From the NCBI RefSeq assembly GCF_017355915.2, contig NZ_JAFEUV020000015.1, forward strand, positions 1-64,000: 64,000 nucleotides of DNA, read 5' to 3'. The DNA comes from Telluribacter roseus (GTDB lineage Bacteria; Bacteroidota; Bacteroidia; Cytophagales; Spirosomataceae). A program made the position numbers and the translations under genes. The notes under the pieces were generated by a model. It was not told the origin of the DNA, ran no database searches, and saw only the letters and a list, made by a program, of their open reading frames with translations. The stretch's first letter is position 1. The number at the start of each line of letters is the position of its first letter. Positions 7,842 to 15,806 of the stretch are shown here, piece by piece.

Positions 7842-9371
7842 CTAAGGATTGATCTTAGCCAGTACTACTCCGTACTTCTCGAAGAGAATCTCCTTGTTAG
7901 GTACTCCGTCCAGGCGGTACTTCCGGGCCAGTACCAGATCGCCCGGCCTGGGGTCACGCTCTTCGGCAAAGAGGCCGGAGTAAAAATGAAAGCTGGGATA
8001 GTAGTGATCATACACGACCAGATTGGTATAGCCTCGTTGCTTGGCTACCAGGGCCGCCTGCTTCACCGGCTCCTGCAGCAGATTACCCAGCCGGGGCATC
8101 CAGAGCATATTGATCGTCACCAGCAGCACCAGACCGGCCAGTAACAGCCGCAGATCCTTAGGCCACCCCCGTTTTACTTCCAGCACCAGCAACACCAGCA
8201 AGAGCACACCCATAGCTATGTAGTACTCCTGATCAAACTCAGCGGCGGCTCCCTGAATGACCTCTACGGCGTAGGCATCGTTGATCATGGGAATAAAGTT
8301 GGGGAGCGTAAACGGAGCCACCAGCAGGATAATCATGAATACCAGCAGGGGCCAGATCAGCGGTAGGCCAGGATTATAGGCAATGTGCCAGGCCGCCAGC
8401 ACGAAGAGGGGCGTGTAGCCGTAGATGATGTAGTGGTGCAGCTTGGTACCCGACAGCGAGAAAAACACAAAGATAAACGCAAACCATAGCAGGTGGAACG
8501 AGAAGTACTTGTCGTACCACAGGTAGCGCAGCCGGCCAAACATCGACAGTACCACGGCTGTAAAGGGCAGCAGCCCCACCAGCAGGATAGGTACAAAGTA
8601 CAGAATACCGCCGTAGTGGCCTTCAAAGGCCGTTCGGAAGCGGTTGACGTTATGGTTAAAGAAGAAGCCATCAATGAACGCCTGCCCCATCTGCTGGTAC
8701 TGTAGTATGTACCACGGCAGCGTAATGAGCAGAAATAGCAGGATACCAGAGCCGTCGAGTACCCGCCAGAGTGGCCGGATGCTCCGCCAGCGCAACAGGT
8801 ACAGGATAGTTACCGCACCGGGTACCAGTACCGCAATGGGTCCTTTGGCCAGAAACCCCAGCGCCGAAAACGCATAGAACAGAAAGGTATACTTCCTGTG
8901 ACCACCCTGCAGGATCTCGTACAGGCTAAACATGGCCCCCACCAGAAAGGCATTGAGTAGGGCGTCGGCCAGGGCGGCCTTGCCAATAATTGTGATCTGC
9001 AGCGAACAGGTAGCCATGAGTGTGGCATAAAAAGCCTCCCGTTCGCTCAACCGCTTCCGCACAAACAAGAATATCACCAGCATCCAGCCCAGGGCTGCCA
9101 CGGCCGAAGGCAGACGCATGGCCCACTCGTTCCAGCCCAGGAGTTGCGTGGCTCCGTACTGCAGCCAGTTGGTCAGGGGTGGCTTATCAAAGCGGGGTTC
9201 CTGGTTGATATACGTAGAGATAAAATCACCACGGAGAGCCATTTCACGCGTCCCTTCGGCAAAGAAGCCCTCATCCTCATCGAACAGAGGGGCACTGCCC
9301 AGGTTCCAGAAAAAGCCAAAGGCTACCACTAACAAAAGAATAAGATGGCGGTACCGGCCAGCAAAAATCAT
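7842..9371 (-). CDS. GT-C glycosyltransferase, ArnT/PMT (GT39/GT83) type
   Basis: The protein (509 residues from ATG 9371) is an integral membrane glycosyltransferase of the ArnT/PMT kind, with about 11-12 membrane segments and a soluble C-terminal domain. The first extracytoplasmic loop carries the acidic signature LFDEDEGFFAEGTREM, followed by FDKPPLTNWLQYGATQLLG, both diagnostic for polyprenyl-phosphate-sugar-dependent transferases. It would move a sugar from a lipid carrier to a lipid, glycan or protein on the periplasmic side. An upstream in-frame GTG at 9395 is possible but less likely. The gene follows the SDR gene by 55 bp on the same strand. Confidence 0.87.
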   Translation of the reverse strand: MIFAGRYRHLILLLVVAFGFFWNLGSAPLFDEDEGFFAEGTREMALRGDFISTYINQEPRFDKPPLTNWLQYGATQLLGWNEWAMRLPSAVAALGWMLVIFLFVRKRLSEREAFYATLMATCSLQITIIGKAALADALLNAFLVGAMFSLYEILQGGHRKYTFLFYAFSALGFLAKGPIAVLVPGAVTILYLLRWRSIRPLWRVLDGSGILLFLLITLPWYILQYQQMGQAFIDGFFFNHNVNRFRTAFEGHYGGILYFVPILLVGLLPFTAVVLSMFGRLRYLWYDKYFSFHLLWFAFIFVFFSLSGTKLHHYIIYGYTPLFVLAAWHIAYNPGLPLIWPLLVFMIILLVAPFTLPNFIPMINDAYAVEVIQGAAAEFDQEYYIAMGVLLLVLLVLEVKRGWPKDLRLLLAGLVLLVTINMLWMPRLGNLLQEPVKQAALVAKQRGYTNLVVYDHYYPSFHFYSGLFAEERDPRPGDLVLARKYRLDGVPNKEILFEKYGVVLAKINP

Positions 9372-9426
9372 AACGTTCAATTCAGTTTTCAGCACAAATA
9401 AACACAGTTCCGGCGTTATTTCCGGC

Positions 9427-10185
9427 TTATACAGCCATCATACCACCGTCAATAGGTAGCGCCATACCTGTCACAAAGGTGTTGTGGAGGTCGCATAGCC
9501 ACAAGATAGCCTGTGCCGTATCGGCTGGCTGTCCGTAGCGCCTCATGGGAATATTCAGTTTGAATTTTTCTTCGTAGGAGTGGTTCAGATACAGTAGCTG
9601 CTCAAAAAGGGGCGATCGGGTATAAGCAGGACATACGGCATTGATCCGGATATTTTTGCGGGCGTATTCGGCCGACGAGGCTTTGGTAAGGCCTACGACC
9701 GCGTGCTTGGTAGCGGTATAGATGGAGCAGTTGGCGAAGCCACGCAAGCCGGCCAGTGAGGCTACATTCACGATCCGGCCTCCGCCCTGCCGGAGCATCT
9801 GACGGATCTGGCACTGCATTCCGAAAAACACACCGCCCAGGTTGACGTTGACGACGCGGTGGTACTCCTCGGCGGGTACGTCTGCGGTGCGGGCAAATAC
9901 ACCACCTACGCCCGCGTTATTAATGGCTACATCCAGTCTTCCATATACCCGCACGATTTCATTGACCAGTTGCTGCAACTGATCGGGCTGCGCTACGTCA
10001 CATGGTATGAACAGGCCTTCGCCTCCTGCTTTCCGGACCAGTTCTACGGTAGCGTGTCCACCTTCTTCGGCTACATCGGCCACCACCACATGAGCCCCTT
10101 CTCCGGCAAAAGCCAGGGCCGTAGCCCGCCCAATTCCCGAGGCTGAACCCGTAACAAGTACTACCTGATCCAAAAACCGTGTCAT
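9427..10185 (-). CDS. SDR family oxidoreductase
   Basis: The protein (252 residues) is a classical short-chain dehydrogenase/reductase. It shows the cofactor motif TGSASGIG near residues 12-19, an NNAG motif (AINNAGVG), the catalytic Ser in VASLAG, and Tyr-x3-Lys in SIYTATKHAV. An Asp after the second strand (VVVADVAEE) points to NAD(H) rather than NADP(H). I start it at ATG 10185, which removes eight residues that follow a poor TTG; the cofactor motif then sits at the usual distance from the start. The substrate is unknown. It is upstream of, and possibly cotranscribed with, the GT-C gene. Confidence 0.92.
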   Translation of the reverse strand: MTRFLDQVVLVTGSASGIGRATALAFAGEGAHVVVADVAEEGGHATVELVRKAGGEGLFIPCDVAQPDQLQQLVNEIVRVYGRLDVAINNAGVGGVFARTADVPAEEYHRVVNVNLGGVFFGMQCQIRQMLRQGGGRIVNVASLAGLRGFANCSIYTATKHAVVGLTKASSAEYARKNIRINAVCPAYTRSPLFEQLLYLNHSYEEKFKLNIPMRRYGQPADTAQAILWLCDLHNTFVTGMALPIDGGMMAV

Positions 10186-10237
10186 ACGCTGGTGGGATAC
10201 GTGGCACAATGGTAGATAGAAGATTATCCTACCTGAA

Positions 10238-10245
10238 CAAACTTA
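10238..10245 (-). promoter_or_regulatory. Candidate -7 box of the SDR gene
   Basis: On the minus strand this reads TAAGTTTG, an exact match to the Bacteroidota -7 consensus TAnnTTTG, about 52 bp upstream of the ATG at 10185. No convincing -33 TTG is found 19-20 bases further upstream. Confidence 0.45.
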
Positions 10246-10287
10246 AGGAATCCGGCTGACTCTCCCACCATTGCCACCAAAAAGATA

Positions 10288-10938
10288 TCAGGACAGGAGC
10301 CCCCGCTGATTCCAGGTTTTAGGATGTGCTTTCCAGTACTCTTCAAAATAGTAGTAGAGCAGAATGCTGCTCACTACCCCCAGCATGGAGCCCACGTGTA
10401 CATCGATCAGAAAATGCTGCAGCAGGTACATACGTGAGTACCCTACTACCACGGCAGGCAGCAGATACAGCGCCTTCACCCAGGGCTCCCGGCTCATGAA
10501 GGCCAGCATGGCAAACAAGGCAAAAGCCGAGGTAGTATGGCCGGACGGAAAGCTACCATTCTGGTACATCTGCACCCCCTCTACCTTATGCAGCCAGGGC
10601 GCCACCTTAGACATGGTGTACCAGGGTCGATGTATGTCAGCAAATATAAAGTGCTTGCAGACCTGAACGATAAGACCCGATATCAGGTAGCCAAGCACGA
10701 TCAGCAGGCCGCGGCGGTACGAGTACAACATCAGTAGTAAGGCTACCGCTACGACAAAGATCCCGTCGCCAAGGTGGGTACCGTATTTAAACAGGAAATC
10801 CCCCATCGGGCTCCAAAAGTTATTAATAGAGATAATAATGTCACTCTGCGTATGAAAGAGCTGTATACCCCCCACCCCCAGCCATAGAATGGTGAAGGGT
10901 AGCAGAAACGGCCACTGCCGGTAAATGAACTGCCTCAT
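10288..10938 (-). CDS. PAP2-family membrane phosphatase
   Basis: The 216-residue protein has five to six membrane segments and the three PAP2 phosphatase motifs. Motif 1 is K-HFIFADIH-RP, with eight rather than six residues between Lys and Arg-Pro. Motif 2 is PSGHTTS and motif 3 is SRMYLLQHFLIDVHVGS. Such enzymes dephosphorylate lipid phosphates on the periplasmic face, for example undecaprenyl pyrophosphate or phosphatidylglycerol phosphate; the sequence does not separate these. Recycling of undecaprenyl carrier would fit the glycan genes around it. It is preceded on its own strand by a large nested inverted repeat at 10955-11012. Confidence 0.9.
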   Translation of the reverse strand: MRQFIYRQWPFLLPFTILWLGVGGIQLFHTQSDIIISINNFWSPMGDFLFKYGTHLGDGIFVVAVALLLMLYSYRRGLLIVLGYLISGLIVQVCKHFIFADIHRPWYTMSKVAPWLHKVEGVQMYQNGSFPSGHTTSAFALFAMLAFMSREPWVKALYLLPAVVVGYSRMYLLQHFLIDVHVGSMLGVVSSILLYYYFEEYWKAHPKTWNQRGLLS

Positions 10939-10954
10939 CAGTAAGCGGATTTAT

Positions 10955-11012
10955 GAGCAGAACAGGACGCTACGTGTATGTACATAGCGGGGAGGAATGG
11001 CCTGCTCTGCTC
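10955..11012. repeat. 58-bp nested inverted repeat between two minus-strand genes
   Basis: Outer arms at 10955-10966 and 11001-11012 match at 11 of 12 positions (GAGCAGAACAGG against CCTGCTCTGCTC). Inside lies a second hairpin: CGCTA at 10968-10972 pairs with TAGCG at 10985-10989, continued by TGTA (10975-10978) and TACA (10981-10984). It fills most of the 89-bp gap between the nicotinamidase-like gene and the PAP2 gene. No U tract follows on the minus strand, so it is not a standard terminator. It could be an RNA structure controlling the PAP2 message or a palindromic repeat element. Confidence 0.65.
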
Positions 11013-11027
11013 AGGCAAATAAGTTGG

Positions 11028-11816
11028 TTAAAATTGAAAATCGGTGGAGGTAGTAAACAGTACCCCCTGATCACGGGCCTCGGCATAGATAGGATCTGCC
11101 AGATAGCCCAGCCCCGTCACATCCGACATACAGTCGGTCAGCACTACCAGCTTTGGTACCAGTTCGGGCGCGTACCGCAGGATTTGCTTCAGGCTGGTAG
11201 CCACGCAGTGCGAGCGGGCCTCACCCACCAGCAGTACCCGGTCATTGCGGTTCAGCAGCGTGATCAGCGACGTATTCAACTCGGTCTCGGGAGCACCCGG
11301 CACGGGTACCTGGGCCCTGAATATGCCGAAGTGTTCAGCAAACGGATGTATGCCCTTCACTACCGCCTCGTAGTCACGGCCTGACTGGTGTACCCACTCC
11401 CTCAGGGCCCCGGCGATAGCGTCGTCCAGCGCGGCACCGCGCGTGCCGATCAGGCAGTGCTCGGGCCAGATAAAGTGCTGAAACTCTCCCTCCTCTTCCA
11501 GCGTATGTACATATTCACGGGCATAGTCTGCTTCATAGCGCGGTACCCAGCGTCCGGCATCTACATCGGCTGCCGTGATCGCGGTGAACGGAGCGGGCGG
11601 ATTTCCCTCCCCATCTTCCCAGAAGCCCGGGTGCGCAATATTCAGCACGTGGTGGGTATCCAGGGTCACTACCACCTGATCGATTTGCCCGGCATGCTGC
11701 CGTACAAGGTTGGCGATACGTACTACGTCCTCATCCGCCCCCGGCACGTAAAGCGCGCCTTCGGGGTGGCAGAAGTCGTACTGGGCATCTATGATAAGTA
11801 AGGCTGTTGTATTCAT
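11028..11816 (-). CDS. Isochorismatase-like cysteine hydrolase, nicotinamidase type
   Basis: The protein (262 residues) is an isochorismatase-fold amidohydrolase that resembles nicotinamidases, which convert nicotinamide to nicotinate in NAD salvage. The catalytic triad is visible as Asp10 in LLIIDAQYDF, a Lys in AVVKGIHPF and a Cys in GEARSHCVATS. A metal-site pattern, D-THH with a following H (LDTHHVLNIAHPGFW), agrees with nicotinamidase rather than plain isochorismatase. I start at ATG 11816; the slightly longer frame begins with TTG. Related amidases for other small amides cannot be excluded. Confidence 0.85.
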   Translation of the reverse strand: MNTTALLIIDAQYDFCHPEGALYVPGADEDVVRIANLVRQHAGQIDQVVVTLDTHHVLNIAHPGFWEDGEGNPPAPFTAITAADVDAGRWVPRYEADYAREYVHTLEEEGEFQHFIWPEHCLIGTRGAALDDAIAGALREWVHQSGRDYEAVVKGIHPFAEHFGIFRAQVPVPGAPETELNTSLITLLNRNDRVLLVGEARSHCVATSLKQILRYAPELVPKLVVLTDCMSDVTGLGYLADPIYAEARDQGVLFTTSTDFQF

Positions 11817-11822
11817 AGGAAA

Positions 11823-11830
11823 CAAATATA
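11823..11830 (-). promoter_or_regulatory. Possible -7 box close to the nicotinamidase-like start
   Basis: The minus strand reads TATATTTG, an exact TAnnTTTG match, only seven bases ahead of the ATG at 11816. Transcription from it would give an almost leaderless message. No -33 partner is visible and the sequence is AT-rich, so this may be chance. Confidence 0.3.
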
Positions 11831-11846
11831 GGTTTTTGATAAGTAC

Positions 11847-12395
11847 CTACGGCCATTCACGGGGTATGTTCATCTGCCGGGCGTAGGGTTGCGTACACAT
11901 GGAGTGCAACTGCTGAAGCAGGCGATTCACATCCTGCTCAAAATCCACATAGTAGTCGCTGTTGAGCTTATTGAGGCGGTTAAGCAGCGTCTTTGCTTTC
12001 TTCGTCATGTACATGGCCACCTTCTCCGTTCGGGAGGTATGGGTACGCAGGGGGTCGGCCTGGTACTCAAAGAACGCATTGAGCAGGTATAGGTTTAGCT
12101 CTATTTCACCGTACTTGTCCTTGGTAACCTTCACATGGTAAGCGATATCGCCGCTCAGCGTACGCATATCCATTAGTATCCAGCCCGGCGTATGCTGGGC
12201 CATCTGGGCCAACCGCAGAATTTTGCTTTTTATTTCCTGACGTCTTTCCTGAGTCGTGCTGCTACCTTCTATGAGTTCAAAGTACAGCCGGTCCGCCAGG
12301 GCTTTGTCTTTGCTAATAAGCCGCAGGAGCAGTTTGTCTTTTTCTTTTATAGGCATTTGAACAATAGCCTTTTTAAGCGCATCATCAAGGGGCAT
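11847..12395 (-). CDS. Conserved hypothetical protein
   Basis: I do not recognise a named domain in this 182-residue protein. It is soluble, lysine- and leucine-rich, and probably all-helical: MPIKEKDKLLLRLISKDKALADRLYFELIEG at the N-terminus (residues 14-44), a central segment around LSGDIAYHVKVTKDKYGEIELNLYLLN, and a helical C-terminus with KAKTLLNRLNKLN. No signal peptide or membrane segment is present. It precedes the nicotinamidase-like gene by 30 bp on the same strand and is probably cotranscribed with it. The ATG at 12395 is the first in frame. Confidence 0.72.
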   Translation of the reverse strand: MPLDDALKKAIVQMPIKEKDKLLLRLISKDKALADRLYFELIEGSSTTQERRQEIKSKILRLAQMAQHTPGWILMDMRTLSGDIAYHVKVTKDKYGEIELNLYLLNAFFEYQADPLRTHTSRTEKVAMYMTKKAKTLLNRLNKLNSDYYVDFEQDVNRLLQQLHSMCTQPYARQMNIPREWP

Positions 12396-12514
12396 GGGCG
12401 GGGTACCGTTAAATAAATATACTACTAAATAAAAGGATTCATGGATTGTACCAATTTTCTTTGTGCCAATAAATTAAGCACTCACTATTTCTTTATATTT
12501 TTTGTATTTTTCTA

Positions 12515-13843
12515 ATGAAGGATTACAGGAATACACTGTTGAAAGCAGCCAGTATTGGAGGATGTATAGTTGTTTTTGTAGCGTTTGTACGAGCTGTTTT
12601 GCACTATACGCTTGATATCCCATCCTTTGATGATTATCATGCTACAATCTATGCCATACGGATGTTTTATTTTGAGGCAATTAATTTAAAGCAACAGGTT
12701 GCCCTGCTCTTTAAGCCCCATAACGAACACCGGATCTTTCTGTCCCGGCTTTCTTCCATTGTTTACTATGACTTATTTGGCAAACTCAACTTTCGGACAC
12801 TGATCCTGTATCAGAACCTTTACCTGCTGGCTGCTTTTGGCCTTACTCTGGCCATTCTCAAAAAGTCAAAGGTCCAGATATGGCCTTTGTTGCTTCCCAT
12901 CAGCTTATTTCTGTTTAGCCTTTCTTTCTGGCAGGTTACCCTTTACTACTGGGGTGGTATCCAGTACTACACTGTCTTTTTCTTTATCATGCTAAGTCTG
13001 TACTGGCTCGTATCAGCCCGGGAGGTAGTATCGTGGCAGTACATCGGATCTATGCTGGCTGCCCTAATCGCTATTATTTCCTTTGGCAACGGCATTTTGG
13101 TTGTTCCCCTGGCTCTTTTTTTACTATGGACCCAGAAAAAATATCAACTCATCCCCCCCTGGATAGGCATTGCTCTGCTGTACGTTTTGTTACAGCTTAC
13201 CAACGAACCAGCCGTAACGCGTGACTTCTCACACTTCCGGATTGACTGGGCTATGCGGCTGTTTTTCACGTACCTGGGCAGCTTTGCCTACGTAAGTTCC
13301 TATGGTTCGCCCTGGCATTATACGAACATTATCCTGTGTATGGTGGTTGGTGCAGTGGTGTTTTATTACTGGATAAGACTCCTGTGGAGTGGCTACGCAT
13401 TCAAAACACCTCTCTTGTTTTGCTTGTTATGTCTACCAATTCTAACGGGAGTACTTATTGCCATCTCCCGCTTTGATACCAAGGCAGCAGGTGGCATTGC
13501 ACCCCGATATATGTTTTTTACGGCGTTTATTCCGATTTGGGTGATTTCCATTCTATATGATACCGGGAAACTAAAAAAAAACCTACTTTTGCCCCTATAC
13601 CTGGTAGCCGGGCTGCTATGGAGCCTAAGTTACACAACGAATTCACTCCAGATTAAGGAGTTTAATCAGCAAAATCAAGTGACGCTGACAGCGTGGTTGA
13701 AAGACAAAAGTGTACCCTTAGTCTACTATGATATCATCAATACCCAAGGGCATGGCCAACTCCTGCAGTGGGCTATAAAGCACGATGTATATCAGATACC
13801 TCCGGATATTCTGGAAGAACCACCCGCTACCGTAGCACAGTAG
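12515..13843 (+). CDS. Multipass membrane protein, probably GT-C-like
   Basis: The 442-residue protein has about 10-11 hydrophobic segments. A short acidic loop after the first segment (DIPSFDDYHATIYA, residues 34-47) is where GT-C enzymes carry their catalytic acidic residues. No family signature beyond this is clear, so glycosyltransferase activity is inference, supported by the GT2 and DUF5672 genes that follow on the same strand. Its codons are more AT-rich than those of its neighbours, which may indicate exchange of a surface-glycan gene. The start ATG at 12515 gives a sensible N-terminal anchor, and the 5' flank is strongly AT-rich. Confidence 0.7.
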   Translation: MKDYRNTLLKAASIGGCIVVFVAFVRAVLHYTLDIPSFDDYHATIYAIRMFYFEAINLKQQVALLFKPHNEHRIFLSRLSSIVYYDLFGKLNFRTLILYQNLYLLAAFGLTLAILKKSKVQIWPLLLPISLFLFSLSFWQVTLYYWGGIQYYTVFFFIMLSLYWLVSAREVVSWQYIGSMLAALIAIISFGNGILVVPLALFLLWTQKKYQLIPPWIGIALLYVLLQLTNEPAVTRDFSHFRIDWAMRLFFTYLGSFAYVSSYGSPWHYTNIILCMVVGAVVFYYWIRLLWSGYAFKTPLLFCLLCLPILTGVLIAISRFDTKAAGGIAPRYMFFTAFIPIWVISILYDTGKLKKNLLLPLYLVAGLLWSLSYTTNSLQIKEFNQQNQVTLTAWLKDKSVPLVYYDIINTQGHGQLLQWAIKHDVYQIPPDILEEPPATVAQ

Positions 13844-13927
13844 AATCCACTATAGAAGCCCATTTCCTCTAACGTAAACCCTGACAAAAACACAACCCGA
13901 ACTTAGTAGCTATTATAACCAACTTGT

Positions 13928-14905
13928 ATGATTTCAGTGGCTATGTGTACCTACAACGGATCACGGTATTTACCTGAGCAGTTGGAGAGTATCACCCGTC
14001 AAACTTTACCCGTAAATGAACTTATAGTATGTGATGATGGATCCCGTGACGACACTATAGCTATCATACGCGCCTTCGCAGAAAAGGCTCCTTTCCCTAT
14101 ACATATCTACCAGAATGAGGTAAATCTGGGTTCTACCAAGAATTTTGAGAAGTGCTTGCTGCTCTGCCGGGGCGACATCCTGCTGCTAAGCGACCAGGAT
14201 GACGTGTGGCGCGAAGACCGGGTAAAAAAGCAGGTAGAGTACCTTAACGCGCATCCGGATAAAGATGCGGTGTTTTCGGATGCACTCATGATTGATGATA
14301 ACTCAAAGTCCCTGAAATGCACACTGTGGCAGGGAGTAGAGTTTGTAGAGCAGCAGCAGCAGAAATGGCTGCAGGGTAAAGCGCACGAAATCCTGTTCAA
14401 CGGACCGGTAGTAACAGGGGCCACGCTGGCGATCCGGCGCTCGTGCCTGAACCGGCTGCTTCCCTTCCCTACCCATATCCCCCTGCTGATCCACGACGGC
14501 TGGATCGCCCTGGTGCTGAGCCTGCAGGACAGGATAGGCTTTATCAATGAGTGTCTGATCTCGTACCGTATGCATTCCAGCCAGCAGGTTGGTCTGGGGG
14601 GCAAGCTGGAACCAGTACGCATGCTTGACCGCTTTAAGCGGGACCGGGAGCTGAAGCTGGCTCCTATTCGGGACAAGGCGGAGGAGCTGGAGAAAATTTA
14701 CCTGCATCTGCGCGACTACCCGTATATCCCCCGGGAAAAGCTCATCAAGCTTTTCCTGCGCTTACGGCACTACCAGCGCCGGGCTAACCTTCCCCACAGT
14801 CGGGTACTCCGTATCTCGCCGGTACTGAAGGATGTAGTCTCGGGCCGCTACCGGTTTAGTAGTAGGCACTGGTGGCTGCCGGCTCTGGGGGACTTGCTTG
14901 AATAA
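13928..14905 (+). CDS. Family 2 glycosyltransferase
   Basis: The 325-residue cytoplasmic protein begins with the GT2 opening MISVAMCTYNGSRYLPEQLESI. It has the nucleotide-sugar aspartates in IVCDDGSRDDT (about 35-45) and the second acidic motif LLSDQDDVW (about 88-96), which corresponds to the DXD site. The layout matches rhamnosyltransferase-like GT2 enzymes of surface polysaccharide synthesis, but donor and acceptor cannot be told. It is followed 50 bp later by the DUF5672 gene, and the three genes from 12515 to 15705 form a probable glycan operon. Confidence 0.92.
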   Translation: MISVAMCTYNGSRYLPEQLESITRQTLPVNELIVCDDGSRDDTIAIIRAFAEKAPFPIHIYQNEVNLGSTKNFEKCLLLCRGDILLLSDQDDVWREDRVKKQVEYLNAHPDKDAVFSDALMIDDNSKSLKCTLWQGVEFVEQQQQKWLQGKAHEILFNGPVVTGATLAIRRSCLNRLLPFPTHIPLLIHDGWIALVLSLQDRIGFINECLISYRMHSSQQVGLGGKLEPVRMLDRFKRDRELKLAPIRDKAEELEKIYLHLRDYPYIPREKLIKLFLRLRHYQRRANLPHSRVLRISPVLKDVVSGRYRFSSRHWWLPALGDLLE

Positions 14906-14955
14906 TGCCGAAGCCTATAAATCAATCATAGCCAATACGTACATTCCGCATACGA

Positions 14956-15705
14956 ATGAAATCGACAAGCTCATCGCTGGTAGCTGTTGTCATACCCATC
15001 TACAAGGCAGCTATGACCCCGGCCGAACAGGCTTCCTTACGCCAGTGCCTGACGGTACTATCCGCCTACCCGACCTTTGTAATCAAGCCAGCCGGCCTGC
15101 TACTCAAGGAGCTGGCGGAGGAGTACCCTAGCTTACAGTTCAGATCGTACGACGATAGGTACTTCAGTGGCATCGATGGCTATAACGAGCTCATGGTTTC
15201 GCGCTCGTTTTATGAGAGCTTTGCCGAATTCGAATACATGCTCATCTACCAGTTGGACGCTTACGTATTCAGGGATGAACTACGTGAATGGTGCGCCAAA
15301 GGGTACGACTATATAGGCGCCCCCGGCCTGGAACCGGCTGAGCTATATAAACTACCGGCCAATGCTGGCGACGAATACGCCCGGGTACTTAGCCAGCACC
15401 GCCCGGTCCTGAACGGAGGCCTGTCGCTGCGGCGCATTCCGGCGCTACTCCGGTACATCCGGATCTACGACCGGTTCTACTCGCGCTGGCCCGGCAACGA
15501 AGACAAACTCTTCTCGCTGGACGCGCGCCGTCTGGCCCCTATGAAGTACTTTATCAAGCTCCCCGCCTGGCAGGAGGCTCTGGCTTTTGCGTTTGAGAAG
15601 AGCCCCGCCGCCAGCTACGCTATCAATCATCAGCAGCTTCCTTTTGGATGTCATGCCTGGGAGCGTTACGACCCTGATTTCTGGAAACCTTTTATCCAGA
15701 TATAG
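14956..15705 (+). CDS. DUF5672 family putative glycosyltransferase
   Basis: The 249-residue protein matches the DUF5672 pattern. The N-terminal strand is VAVVIPIYKAAMTPAEQASLRQC, the central acidic site is YQLDAYVF (near residues 96-103), and then come LNGGLSLRRIP, GNEDKLFS and the closing LPFGCHAWERY. The family resembles GT-A glycosyltransferases and is common in bacterial polysaccharide loci, including those of Bacteroidota. The acidic LD pair and the NED motif could serve the metal and sugar-nucleotide site, which is inference from fold. It is last in the glycan patch. Confidence 0.85.
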   Translation: MKSTSSSLVAVVIPIYKAAMTPAEQASLRQCLTVLSAYPTFVIKPAGLLLKELAEEYPSLQFRSYDDRYFSGIDGYNELMVSRSFYESFAEFEYMLIYQLDAYVFRDELREWCAKGYDYIGAPGLEPAELYKLPANAGDEYARVLSQHRPVLNGGLSLRRIPALLRYIRIYDRFYSRWPGNEDKLFSLDARRLAPMKYFIKLPAWQEALAFAFEKSPAASYAINHQQLPFGCHAWERYDPDFWKPFIQI

Positions 15706-15806
15706 CTCCGGCCAAAAATTTTATTTAACTCTTTTCAATACACTAAGTTACTCATACTGTCGTTCTTGCAATGTTTCCTTAGGTCATAACATAGCCCCTG
15801 ACAGCC

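Noticed and set aside
12460-12503. Promoter for the gene at 12515
   Set aside because: The region is AT-rich and offers TTTG at 12460, but no -7 box matches TAnnTTTG at the right distance.
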